Assembly (NCBI GenBank): GCA_017503325.1
Contig: JAFVTI010000022.1
Span: forward strand, 1 to 56,616
DNA: 56,616 nt
DNA from: Clostridia bacterium
Lineage (GTDB): Bacteria; Bacillota; Clostridia; Oscillospirales; CAG-272
Direction of reading: 5' to 3'
Shown piece after piece: positions 8,087 to 16,175 of this stretch. Under the pieces are notes generated by a model that worked only from the letters and a program-made list of their open reading frames with translations, was not told where the DNA came from and made no database searches. Both the position numbers and the translations under genes were made by a program. Every line of letters starts with the position of its first letter. Positions within the stretch are counted from its first letter, which is position 1.

Positions 8087-9145
8087 TCAGTTACCTCCTG
8101 CGATTTTTTCAATGCTCTCGAGCACCTGCTCGGGAGAGGGGATCATACCGCCCGCTCTGTTGCACAGATATACGGGGCGGATGCATTCCTCTGCAAGTCT
8201 GACGTCGTCGATCATCTGACCCATGGAGAGCTCCACGGACAAGAATGCCTTGACCTGATCAGCCGCCTTGCGGAATGCCTTTTTGGGGAAGGGCCAGAGC
8301 GTGATGGGACGGATCATGCCCACCTTGATGCCCTTGGCTCTTGCAGCCATGATGGCGTTCTTGGAGACGCGCGCCGCAATACCGAAGGCTGCGATGCAGA
8401 TCTCTGCGTCCTCCATCATGAATTCTTCATACATGACCTCGTTTTCCTCGACCAAGCGATAACGCTCGAAGCGGTCGAAGTTCTGGGTCTCCAGCTCCTC
8501 GGGAACCAGAGAGAGCGAGTTGACGATGTTGTGCTTGCGCGCAAGCTTGGTGCCGGTTACGGCCCAGGGCTTTTCCACTGCGGTGGGCTTGATATCGGTA
8601 AGAGAAACCGGCTCCATCATCTGACCCATGGTACCGTCTGCCAGAATCATGGAGGTCATGCGGTATTTATCGGCCAGATCAAAGCCCTTGACAGTCAGCT
8701 CAGCCATTTCCTGTACCGAGCTGGGAGCCAGCACGATCAGATGGAAGTCGCCGTGACCGCAGGAGCGGGTGGCCTGGAAGTAGTCGGACTGAGAGGGCTG
8801 AATGCCGCCAAGACCGGGGCCTCCGCGCTGGACGTTGACGATCAGCGCAGGAAGATCTGCACCTGCTAAGTAGGAAATGCCCTCGCTTTTGAGCGAGATT
8901 CCGGGGGAGGACGAGGAGGTCATGACTCTCTTGCCCGCAGCGGAAACGCCGTAGACCATATTGATGGCCGCGATCTCGCTCTCTGCCTGCAAAAAGCAGC
9001 CGCCGATCTTGGGCATCTTCTTGGCCATGTAAGCCGCGATCTCGGTCTGGGGGGTGATGGGGTAGCCGAAATAGTGACGGCAGCCCGCCATAATGGCAGC
9101 CTCGGCAATCGCCTCGTTGCCCTTCATAAGTACCTTATCAGACAT
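8087..9145 (-). CDS. vorB: 3-methyl-2-oxobutanoate (branched 2-oxoacid):ferredoxin oxidoreductase, alpha subunit VorB
   Basis: 352 residues, the usual VorB/KorA alpha length. Typical segments are MKGNEAIAEAAIMAGCRHYFGYPITPQTEI, the ESEIAAINMVYGVSAAGKRVMTSSSSPG pyrimidine-domain region and NVQRGGPGLGG. The complex is oxygen-sensitive, cytoplasmic and reversible; with reduced ferredoxin it can carboxylate isovaleryl-, isobutyryl- or 2-methylbutyryl-CoA. Under control of a leucine T-box the carboxylating (biosynthetic) direction is the inferred one. GAGGTAA precedes the ATG. Confidence 0.91.
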   Translation of the reverse strand: MSDKVLMKGNEAIAEAAIMAGCRHYFGYPITPQTEIAAYMAKKMPKIGGCFLQAESEIAAINMVYGVSAAGKRVMTSSSSPGISLKSEGISYLAGADLPALIVNVQRGGPGLGGIQPSQSDYFQATRSCGHGDFHLIVLAPSSVQEMAELTVKGFDLADKYRMTSMILADGTMGQMMEPVSLTDIKPTAVEKPWAVTGTKLARKHNIVNSLSLVPEELETQNFDRFERYRLVEENEVMYEEFMMEDAEICIAAFGIAARVSKNAIMAARAKGIKVGMIRPITLWPFPKKAFRKAADQVKAFLSVELSMGQMIDDVRLAEECIRPVYLCNRAGGMIPSPEQVLESIEKIAGGN

Positions 9146-9166
9146 GTTTGTTTACCTCGCTTTCCT

Positions 9167-9373
9167 TCAGCGTTCCACCGTGATCACGCAGTCGGGGCAG
9201 ATCAGCGCACAGCTGGCGCAGCCCACGCAAGCGGACATATCGGTGATCTCGGCAGGGCAATGGCCCTTGGAGTTGATCTTATCTTTTGCAATCTGCAAAA
9301 GCTTCTTGGGGCAGTTTGCCACGCAAAGCCCACAGCCCTTGCATCTCTCGGCATCAATGGTTAATTTTGCCAT
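9167..9373 (-). CDS. ferredoxin-like 2[4Fe-4S] subunit of the 2-oxoacid oxidoreductase
   Basis: 68 residues with two classic cluster motifs, CKGCGLCVANCPKK and CVGCASCALICPD. This is the delta subunit that passes electrons between the TPP core and soluble ferredoxin. Start at MAKLTIDAERC, preceded by GGAGG; the longer ORF reads into the preceding gene. It is first of the four oxidoreductase subunit genes in the operon. Confidence 0.92.
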   Translation of the reverse strand: MAKLTIDAERCKGCGLCVANCPKKLLQIAKDKINSKGHCPAEITDMSACVGCASCALICPDCVITVER

Positions 9374-9396
9374 AGTAGGGGTCCTCCGTATGTATT

Positions 9397-10059
9397 TCAA
9401 TAGTATTTTTTCTGTAGCGTAATGGGGAACGGATGCGCCACCCTGTCGCACAGCTGCGCGTCAAGGCGTGCATCGTACGCGGTCATGACCAGCGGCAAGC
9501 CCGAAAGCTCGCACAGCCGATCCACGTATGCTTGCGACGCAAGCACGGTGTCCGCATCGGTAAATTCACCGAGGTGAGAGTTGTTGGCGATGGCATTCAC
9601 GGGCAGCTTGCATGCCTGCTCGATCTCGCGCAGCACCTCCAGTGCATCCTCGGGGGTGGGGGTCAGCGCGCGGTGCGCGTTGGCCACGAAAATCATCCGG
9701 TAATCGTTTTCTTCCTTGATCATGTCCACGTATCTGCCAAGCGCGACCGCACCGCGGTCATCGCCTCCCACGTCCAGCACGGCATACGAGTCGCGATGCT
9801 CGAAAATGCCGTAAAATGAGGCGGGCATGGCGGGCGCGTCCAGGTTGGTGTTGGCGTACGGGGAAGAGAGCGTTTTGATACCAAGGGCAGAGAGCTCCTG
9901 CTCGCTGTCCTTGGAGCGGAAATAGGGATTGACGATATCCATGTCAGCCAGCACCACCGACTTGCCCTGCCTGTGCAAGTGCATGGCGTAATTGACTGCC
10001 AGGTTGGTTTTTCCGCTGCCGTAATGGCCCACGAAAAGCGTCAGACGCGGGGTGTGCAT
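9397..10059 (-). CDS. MinD/ParA-like P-loop ATPase of the VOR operon
   Basis: 220 residues with a Walker A FVGHYGSGKTNLAVNYA (residues 8-24), VLADMDIVNPYFRSKD and VLDVGGDDRGAVALG, the deviant-Walker/SIMIBI arrangement of MinD/ParA-like ATPases. The start is the ATG overlapping the upstream stop as TGATG. The next gene downstream encodes the ferredoxin subunit. Function is unknown; because SIMIBI proteins include metal- and Fe-S-cluster carriers, a maturation or regulatory role for the oxidoreductase is conceivable but only inferred. Confidence 0.75.
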   Translation of the reverse strand: MHTPRLTLFVGHYGSGKTNLAVNYAMHLHRQGKSVVLADMDIVNPYFRSKDSEQELSALGIKTLSSPYANTNLDAPAMPASFYGIFEHRDSYAVLDVGGDDRGAVALGRYVDMIKEENDYRMIFVANAHRALTPTPEDALEVLREIEQACKLPVNAIANNSHLGEFTDADTVLASQAYVDRLCELSGLPLVMTAYDARLDAQLCDRVAHPFPITLQKKYY

Positions 10060-12341
10060 CACAGCTTGTTACGAATGATCTTTCCGCTTGTTGTTTTGGG
10101 CAGGCTGTCGCAGAAGACCACGATTCTGGGATATTTATAGGGAGCTGTACGCGACTTGACGTACTGCTGGATTTCTTTTTTAAGCTCCTCGGAGGGCTGC
10201 TTGCCGCCCGTGAGCACGATGCTGGCCTTGACCACCTGGCCGCGGATCTCGTCGGGTGCTGCGCTGACGCCGCATTCCAGCACGTAGGGCAGCTCCATGA
10301 TGACCGATTCGATCTCGAAGGGACCAATACGGTAGCCGGATGACTTGATGACGTCGTCCACGCGGCCGACGTACCAGTAGTAGCCGTCCTCGTCACGCCA
10401 CGCCACGTCACCGGTGTGGTAGTAGCCGTCGTGCCATACCTCCGCGGTCTTTTCGGGTGCGTTGTAGTAGCCCTGGAACAGACCGTTGGGGTGCTCCTTA
10501 TCGGTGCGGATAACGATCTCGCCCGATTCACCCACGTCCACGGGATTGCCGTCCGGGTCAACGATGCTGACGTCGTAAAGCGGTACGGGCTTACCCATCG
10601 AGCCGATCTTGGGCGTCATGCCTGCAAGGTTACCGATGACGAGCGTTGTTTCGGACTGACCGAAGCCCTCCATGAGCTCAAGTCCGGTCAGCTCCTTGAA
10701 GCGGTGGTAGACCTCGGGGTTGAGTGCCTCGCCCGCGATGGCTGCGTGCTTGATCGAGGAGAGATCGTACTTGGTCAGATCCTGCTTGATCATCATGCGG
10801 TACATAGTGGGGGGAGCGCAGAAGGTGGTGATGTTGTATTTTGCAAACATGGGAAGAATGACAGACGCGTCAAAGCGGTCAAAGTCGTAAACGAAGGTCG
10901 CGCCCTCGCACAGCCATTGGCCGTACATCTTACCCCACATCGCCTTTGCCCAGCCGGTGTCCGAAATGGTCAGGTGCAAGCCCTCGGGGTCTACGCAATG
11001 CCAGTACTTGGCGGTATGGAAGTGACCCAACGCATACTTGTAGCTGTGCGCCGCGATCTTGGGGTATCCCGTGGTGCCCGAGGTGAAGAACATGAGCATC
11101 AGATCGTCGCCGCCGGGGGAGTTTTCGTCTCTCTCCCATTTGCCGCTGAACAGGGAATATTCGCTGTCAAAGTCGCGCCAGCCGTCTCTCTTGCCGCCAA
11201 CCAGAATCTTGGTGGTCAGCGTGGGGCTTTCGGCTGCTGCCAGCTCAACCTGGTGCGCCACGTCGCCGTCCACCGTGCATATGATGGCGGAAACGCCTGC
11301 AGCTCCGAAGCGGTAGGAAAGGTCATGCTCCTGCAGCTGATTGGTGGCGGGAATGGCGATCGCACCGATCTTGTGCAACGCCAGCATGGAGAACCAGAAC
11401 TGGTAGTGACGCTTGCAGATCAGCATGACGCGGTCGCCTCTCTTGATGCCCAGCGACTTGAAGTAGTTTGCACACTGGGAGGAGGCGCGCTTGATATCGC
11501 CAAAGCTGAAGCGGCGCTCTGTCATATCGCCCGCGACGTGCAGCATTGCCAGCTTGTCTGGCTTTTCACGTCCCAGCGTATCGATGATATCAAATGCAAA
11601 GTTGAAGCGGTCGGTGTTCTTGAAGGAAAGGGATCTGAGAATGCCCTTGTCGTCCTCCACCGTATCCACAAAGTTGTGGTAAACGCGCTTCTGATCGTCC
11701 TGCACGGGCAGTCTGAGTGCTGCGCCCGTCTCGACCGCCTTGATCTGCTCGGCCGCATCCGGGTCAAGCACGATGGCGTAGAAGGTACAGTCCTTACCGC
11801 CCACGGCAACCATGCCGTGCGGGATGGACGAGTCGTAATAAATGGTGTCGCCCGCGCTCAGGATCTCCACGTGCTCACCGACCTGCACCTTGAGTCGTCC
11901 GTCAATGACGATGTCACATTCCTGACCCTGGTGGCTGGTGACCGCGATGGGTGCATTCTCGGCCTGCTCGCTGTAGGTGGCACGCACGAACAGCGGCTCT
12001 GCGATCCTGTTTTTGAAGGTGTAGGCCATGTTGTAGTAGTTCATGCCGTGCGCCTGCTCGATCTTCTGACCCGCACCGCGGCGTGTCAGCGTATAGGTCT
12101 GCAGTCTGGGAGCCGAGCCCTCGATGATCTCGGTCACGTCCACGCGCAGCGCCTGTGCACAGCGGTAGATGAATGCGAAGTTGAGATCCCGTCTGCCGGC
12201 CTCGCACTCGAGATATTCCTCGGTATTGACGCCGGTGGCATTGGCCATGTATTCCACGCTCAGACCCTCGATCTCGCGCAGCTCGCGGATACGCGCGGCC
12301 ATCTCTATGATTTTCTGTTCAAGTCCTGTCAGAGTACTCAT
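10059..12341 (-). CDS. HTH(XRE)-cupin-acyl-CoA synthetase fusion, first gene of the Leu T-box operon
   Basis: 760 residues. Residues about 8-62 are an XRE helix-turn-helix (RIRELREIEGLSVEYMANATGV), about 110-185 a cupin_2 barrel (SHQGQECDIVIDGRLKVQVG, SIPHGMVAV) and about 260-750 an acyl-CoA ligase of the ACSM/medium-chain type. The ligase motifs are FFTSGTTGYPK near 420, GFGQSETT near 560, YYHTGD, YVGRVDDVIKSSGYRIGP near 657 and a C-terminal TTSGKIIRNKL lysine. Characterised members of this ligase subfamily take short branched acids. The start at 12341 is fixed by AAGGAGA; the longer ORF would begin inside the T-box terminator. Expected role: activate a branched acid (isovalerate, given the Leu T-box) and perhaps regulate. 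It is a paralogue of the 756-residue protein at 12763-15033. Confidence 0.88.
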   Translation of the reverse strand: MSTLTGLEQKIIEMAARIRELREIEGLSVEYMANATGVNTEEYLECEAGRRDLNFAFIYRCAQALRVDVTEIIEGSAPRLQTYTLTRRGAGQKIEQAHGMNYYNMAYTFKNRIAEPLFVRATYSEQAENAPIAVTSHQGQECDIVIDGRLKVQVGEHVEILSAGDTIYYDSSIPHGMVAVGGKDCTFYAIVLDPDAAEQIKAVETGAALRLPVQDDQKRVYHNFVDTVEDDKGILRSLSFKNTDRFNFAFDIIDTLGREKPDKLAMLHVAGDMTERRFSFGDIKRASSQCANYFKSLGIKRGDRVMLICKRHYQFWFSMLALHKIGAIAIPATNQLQEHDLSYRFGAAGVSAIICTVDGDVAHQVELAAAESPTLTTKILVGGKRDGWRDFDSEYSLFSGKWERDENSPGGDDLMLMFFTSGTTGYPKIAAHSYKYALGHFHTAKYWHCVDPEGLHLTISDTGWAKAMWGKMYGQWLCEGATFVYDFDRFDASVILPMFAKYNITTFCAPPTMYRMMIKQDLTKYDLSSIKHAAIAGEALNPEVYHRFKELTGLELMEGFGQSETTLVIGNLAGMTPKIGSMGKPVPLYDVSIVDPDGNPVDVGESGEIVIRTDKEHPNGLFQGYYNAPEKTAEVWHDGYYHTGDVAWRDEDGYYWYVGRVDDVIKSSGYRIGPFEIESVIMELPYVLECGVSAAPDEIRGQVVKASIVLTGGKQPSEELKKEIQQYVKSRTAPYKYPRIVVFCDSLPKTTSGKIIRNKL

Positions 12342-12380
12342 GTCTCTAAAAATCTCCTTGTATTTTGGTTGGGTGTCGGG

Positions 12381-12676
12381 AAAAAGCATGCCCGTCTCAA
12401 GTCGACTTGAGACGGGCAATCAATATGTCCGCGGTACCACTCAAATTGCGCAGATTGCGCCACTTTGCGGATGCTTACCCGTGGGGCGCATCCCCGCCTT
12501 AACGCGGCGTGCACGGAGGGGTCTACTTGCCGTGTCGACCGATCGGAGGACATTCGCTTTCTTCCCTCGGCTCGGAAATCAGATCGCTTGCATCATCCGT
12601 CGGCTCGCACCGTCCGCCGACTCTCTGGAGAATGATTTCGCAAACGAATTTTTCGTCGTTGCCTTTCAAGAAATTA
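12381..12676 (-). promoter_or_regulatory. T-box leader, predicted leucine specifier (CUG)
   Basis: On the minus strand a Stem I with AGAGAGTCGGC and GGTGCGAGCCGAC apical arms is followed by CTG-ATTTCCGAGCC, whose codon (12580-12582) sits where the specifier is expected. A Stem III-like CGCGTTA, the T-box core AGTGGTACCGCGG (12429-12441) and a perfect 14+14 terminator palindrome (12390-12417) with TTTTT follow. Uncharged tRNA-Leu would favour the antiterminator and switch the operon on. T-box identity is firm; the Leu call rests on alignment with the second leader here. Confidence 0.88.
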
Positions 12677-12682
12677 CCTATA

Positions 12683-12711
12683 ATTATATCATAGATGCCT
12701 GCGCGTGTCAA
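12683..12711 (-). promoter_or_regulatory. sigma-A promoter of the Leu T-box operon
   Basis: Consensus TTGACA, 17-bp spacer, TATAAT on the minus strand directly before the T-box Stem I. Confidence 0.9.
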
Positions 12712-12762
12712 GGTTTTTTTGCAAGTTTCATTTGGTAAAGTTGCAAAAAATACCCATCAAAA

Positions 12763-15033
12763 TCAAAGCTTATTTCGGATAATTTTACCGCTGATGGTCT
12801 TGGGCAGCTCGTCTCTGAATACCACGATACGGGGGTACTTGTAGGGGGCTGTGTGAGATTTGACGTAATCCTGGATCTCCTTTTTGAGTGCGTCGGTGGG
12901 CTCGGTGCCCTTGGTCAGCACGATGCTGGCCTTGACTACCTGGCCTCTGATCTCGTCAGGCTCTGCGCTGACGCCGCATTCCAGCACGTAGGGCAGTTCC
13001 ATGATGACCGACTCGATCTCAAACGGACCGATACGGTAGCCGGACGACTTGATCACGTCGTCGATACGACCCACGAACCAAAGGTATCCGTCCTCGTCCA
13101 TGGTTGCCTGGTCACCCGTGTGATAATAGCCGTCGTGCCATACGTCGCGGGTTCTCTCTTCATCTTGGTAGTAGCCAATAAAGAGGCCGCAGGGAGTTTT
13201 ATCGTTGACACGGATGCAGATCTCGCCCGTATCACCCGTCGGGCAGGGATTGCCGTCGGGATCCAGCAGCACCACGTCGTAAAGGGGACTGGGTCTGCCC
13301 ATAGAGCCGATCTTGGGGGTCGTGCCCACGAAGTTTGCAATGGACAGCGTGGTTTCGGTCTGACCAAAGCCTTCCATGATGGTCAGTCCGGTTGCCTTCT
13401 TGAACTGGATCGAGACCTCGGGGTTGAGTGCTTCGCCTGCCGTGGTGGCGTACTTGATCGAGGACAGATCGTACTTGGACAGATCCTCCTTGATAAAGAA
13501 GCGGTACATGGTGGGAGGTGCACAGAAGGTGGTGATGCCGTACTTGGCAAACATGGGCAGAATATCCTCGGAGCGGAACCTGTCAAAGTCGTAGGTAAAG
13601 GTTGCCGCCTCGCACAGCCACTGGCCGTACAGCTTGCCCCAGAGTGCCTTGCCCCAGCCGGTGTCCGAGATGGTGAAATGCAGGCCGCCCGGCTGCACGT
13701 TATGCCAATGCTTTGCGGTGGGGTAGTGACCCAGCGCGTACTTGTAGGAATGGGTTGCGATACGGGGGTATCCGGTCGTGCCCGAGGTGAACAGCATCAG
13801 CATGGGATCGTCACCGCAGGGCGAATTCTCGTTGCGGAAATAGTGCGTGCTGAAGCGCTCCATCTCCACGTTGAAGTCGTGCCAGCCCGGCTTTTTGCCG
13901 CCGACTAAGATCTTGCACATATCCGGGAATTCCGCAGCAGCCTTTTCAGCCTCATCCGAAACCGCGCCGTCCGCGGTGCACACGATGGCCTTGACGCCCG
14001 CTGCCTTGTATCTGTAAGAGAAATCGTGCTCGACAAGCTGATTGGTTGCGGGAATTGCAACCGCGCCGATCTTGTGCAGCGCCAGCATGCAGAACCAGAA
14101 CTGATAGTGACGCTTGAGCACCAGCATGACCGTGTCGCCTCTCTTGATGCCCAGGGATTCAAAGTAGTTGGCGGTCTTGGCCGAGTACTTCTTCATATCG
14201 CTGAAGGTGAACTTGCGATCGGTCTTGTCGTTTGCCACCCACATCATGGCCAGCTTATCCGGTGTCTTTTGCGCGATGGCATCCACGCAGTCAAAGGCAA
14301 AGTTGAACTTATCCTCGTTCTTGAACTTGATGCCGTTGAATACGCCATTCTCGTCGTAGTAGGATTCGATGAAGTTGTCCGCAACGGTTGCGGTGGTCTT
14401 TTCTGCAGCCACAGTTTTGGGTGCGACAAAGGGAGTTTCGGGATACTCCTCGCTGACAAGGCCGTCCTGGGGATTGAGCACGACTGCATGGAACTCGCAG
14501 CCGCCCTCGCTGACCGCGATCATGCCGTGGGGGATCAGACTGTTATAGAAAATGGAGTCGCCCTCGTGCAGCACGTCCACGTGATTGCCGACCTGTACCT
14601 TGAGCGAGCCCTTGACGATCACGTCAAATTCCTGACCGTTATGGGAGCTCAGATGGATGGGGGCGTTCTGCTCCTCGGGAATGTACGGGAACTTTACCAA
14701 AAAGGGCTCTGCCAGCTTATCCTTGAACTTGGGCGCTAAATTATTGTACTCCACGCCGTGCTGCTTCAGGATCTTCAGGCCCTCTCCGCGTCTGGTAATG
14801 GCAAAGGAGGTCAGCGTGGTGCTTCGACCCTCCAGAAGGTCGACCACTTCGACGTCGCACGCCTTTGCGCACTTGTAGATAAAGGTAAAGCTGAAATCGG
14901 TCTCGCCCTGCTCAAGCAGCAGATAATCCTCGACCGATACGCCCGTCAGTTTGGCGAGCTCTGCGGGGGTGTAGCCCTTGGCTTCTCGCAGATCCTTGAT
15001 TCTCCCCGCAACTTCCTTCAAACTGTAATCCAT
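12763..15033 (-). CDS. HTH(XRE)-cupin-acyl-CoA synthetase fusion behind the Ile T-box
   Basis: 756 residues, same architecture as the protein at 10059-12341: XRE HTH (RIKDLREAKGYTPAELAKLTGV), cupin (SSHNGQEFDVIVKGSLKVQVG, LIPHGMIAV) and ACSM-type ligase (LFTSGTTGYPR near 418, GFGQTETT, YHTGD, FVGRIDDVIKSSGYRIGP, ISGKIIRNKL). The TSGTTG motif is followed by YPR rather than YPK. AAAGGAG sets the start at 15033. It appears monocistronic: the next operon's promoter begins about 50 bp beyond its stop. With an Ile-specific leader, the predicted substrate is 2-methylbutyrate (to 2-methylbutyryl-CoA, the isoleucine precursor). Substrate is inference. Confidence 0.87.
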   Translation of the reverse strand: MDYSLKEVAGRIKDLREAKGYTPAELAKLTGVSVEDYLLLEQGETDFSFTFIYKCAKACDVEVVDLLEGRSTTLTSFAITRRGEGLKILKQHGVEYNNLAPKFKDKLAEPFLVKFPYIPEEQNAPIHLSSHNGQEFDVIVKGSLKVQVGNHVDVLHEGDSIFYNSLIPHGMIAVSEGGCEFHAVVLNPQDGLVSEEYPETPFVAPKTVAAEKTTATVADNFIESYYDENGVFNGIKFKNEDKFNFAFDCVDAIAQKTPDKLAMMWVANDKTDRKFTFSDMKKYSAKTANYFESLGIKRGDTVMLVLKRHYQFWFCMLALHKIGAVAIPATNQLVEHDFSYRYKAAGVKAIVCTADGAVSDEAEKAAAEFPDMCKILVGGKKPGWHDFNVEMERFSTHYFRNENSPCGDDPMLMLFTSGTTGYPRIATHSYKYALGHYPTAKHWHNVQPGGLHFTISDTGWGKALWGKLYGQWLCEAATFTYDFDRFRSEDILPMFAKYGITTFCAPPTMYRFFIKEDLSKYDLSSIKYATTAGEALNPEVSIQFKKATGLTIMEGFGQTETTLSIANFVGTTPKIGSMGRPSPLYDVVLLDPDGNPCPTGDTGEICIRVNDKTPCGLFIGYYQDEERTRDVWHDGYYHTGDQATMDEDGYLWFVGRIDDVIKSSGYRIGPFEIESVIMELPYVLECGVSAEPDEIRGQVVKASIVLTKGTEPTDALKKEIQDYVKSHTAPYKYPRIVVFRDELPKTISGKIIRNKL

Positions 15034-15087
15034 TTTGAAATCTCCTTTCGTTCCCGGGGCGGCCGATCCGCCTCGGATAATTGACTG

Positions 15088-15354
15088 AAAAAACAAAAAC
15101 CCGCCTCAAAAGAAATCCTTTGAGACGAGCAAAAACTCGCGGTACCACTCAAATTACACCCGCAAAGGGTGTCACTCATCGGGGCGCATGACCCCTGTGC
15201 ACACTAACGCGGTGCCGCATCGGGTCGTCCTACCTATCGAACGACCGGCTCGAAAGTGATGGGGAAAAGTCTGTCTTGCCGCGGCTCTCACCAAACGCCG
15301 CCTCTCTGTGCCAATCCCTGACTGTCCCGTCTTTGTCATAGCTTTTGAAAATTT
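15088..15354 (-). promoter_or_regulatory. T-box leader, predicted isoleucine specifier (AUC)
   Basis: On the minus strand the apical Stem I arms AGAGAGGCGGC and GGTGAGAGCCGC are followed by ATC-ACTTTCGAGCC. ATC (15258-15260) followed by a purine is the usual Ile specifier pattern. A CGCGTTA segment, the T-box core AGTGGTACCGCG (15138-15149) and a terminator CGTCTCAAA/TTTGAGGCG with TTTTTGTTTTTT follow. It controls the 12763-15033 gene. Confidence 0.9.
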
Positions 15355-15360
15355 GCACTC

Positions 15361-15389
15361 ATTATAGCAAACTAAAATCCGCTTGTCAA
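15361..15389 (-). promoter_or_regulatory. sigma-A promoter of the Ile T-box gene
   Basis: TTGACA, 17-bp spacer, TATAAT on the minus strand immediately before the T-box. Confidence 0.9.
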
Positions 15390-15419
15390 GTACTTTGCAC
15401 AAAAAAATCGTCATTTTTT

Positions 15420-16094
15420 TCACAAAACGTACAAAAGCACGCAAGCGGCGTGCAAAATACTGCCTGCCAGCACGAACAGATGGAACACGGAATGCATATA
15501 AGGAACGAATTTTCCCAGCGAGAACAAAACGGCTCCCAGCGTGTAGGCCACTCCGCCCGAGAGCAAAAGCGCGATGCCTTGCGGGGCAAGCGCGCGGCAA
15601 AGCAGGTCAAAAGAGAGCATGATACACCAGCCAAGCCCCAGATAAAGCAGCATGGAGACGGTGCGAAATCGGTGAAAATCCACCGCGCAAAGCGTGATCC
15701 CGACGGCCGAAAGACCCCAGACCACGCCGAAATACGTCCATCCCAAGGGCACGCTGACCTCCCTGATGGCGCACAGACAAAAGGGGGTATACGTCCCTGC
15801 GATCAAAAGGAAGATGGCGCAATGATCCAGCACGCGGAACACCTTTTTTGCGCCCAGGCGAGGCGAGAGTCCGTGATAGATGCTGGAGATTGCGTAGAGT
15901 ACGATCATGCAAGCGCCGAACAAAGCTCCGCTGACTGCGCCGTAAGCGTCTCGGCACAGCGAGGCACGCACCACGCAAAGGGCCAGCACCGCTATGCCCA
16001 AAGCACCGCCTGCTGCGTGCGAGATCATATTGAAAAGCTCCTCGCCCCGCGTGTATGCGGGAATGGTGATCGGGTGCCTTGCCGCCTTTTTCAT
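15420..16094 (-). CDS. hemolysin III family (PAQR-type) membrane protein
   Basis: 224 residues with seven hydrophobic segments. Family motifs present are GEELFNMISHAAGG near the N terminus, SSIYHG and KKVFRVLDHCAIFLLIAGTYTP in the middle, and HSVFHLFVLAGSILHAACV at the end. These Ser/Asp/His residues form the metal site of PAQR/HlyIII proteins. Cellular role in bacteria is poorly defined (membrane lipid homeostasis or a lipid hydrolase-like activity has been proposed). AAAGGAGG precedes the chosen ATG. It is transcribed away from the ABC-F gene, apparently alone. Confidence 0.9.
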   Translation of the reverse strand: MKKAARHPITIPAYTRGEELFNMISHAAGGALGIAVLALCVVRASLCRDAYGAVSGALFGACMIVLYAISSIYHGLSPRLGAKKVFRVLDHCAIFLLIAGTYTPFCLCAIREVSVPLGWTYFGVVWGLSAVGITLCAVDFHRFRTVSMLLYLGLGWCIMLSFDLLCRALAPQGIALLLSGGVAYTLGAVLFSLGKFVPYMHSVFHLFVLAGSILHAACVLLYVL

Positions 16095-16112
16095 AATTCC
16101 TCCTTTGAGCCC

Positions 16113-16141
16113 TTGACCCGGGGCGTACAATTTGGTATAAT
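16113..16141 (+). promoter_or_regulatory. sigma-A promoter of the ABC-F/HAD/GH127 unit
   Basis: TTGACC, 17-bp spacer, TATAAT, 34 bp before the ABC-F start codon. Confidence 0.8.
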
Positions 16142-16175
16142 AAAACAGAATATGATCACATGGAGAGAATGGTAA

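Noticed and set aside
7323..9373. Indolepyruvate or pyruvate:ferredoxin oxidoreductase
   Set aside because: Four small subunits with a VorB-type alpha chain, adjacent BCAT and a Leu T-box fit branched 2-oxoacids better; 2-oxoglutarate remains the main alternative.
12714..12762. Intrinsic terminator after the Ile ligase gene
   Set aside because: An imperfect GCAACTTT/AAACTTGC stem exists but is followed by A residues, not T, on the minus strand.
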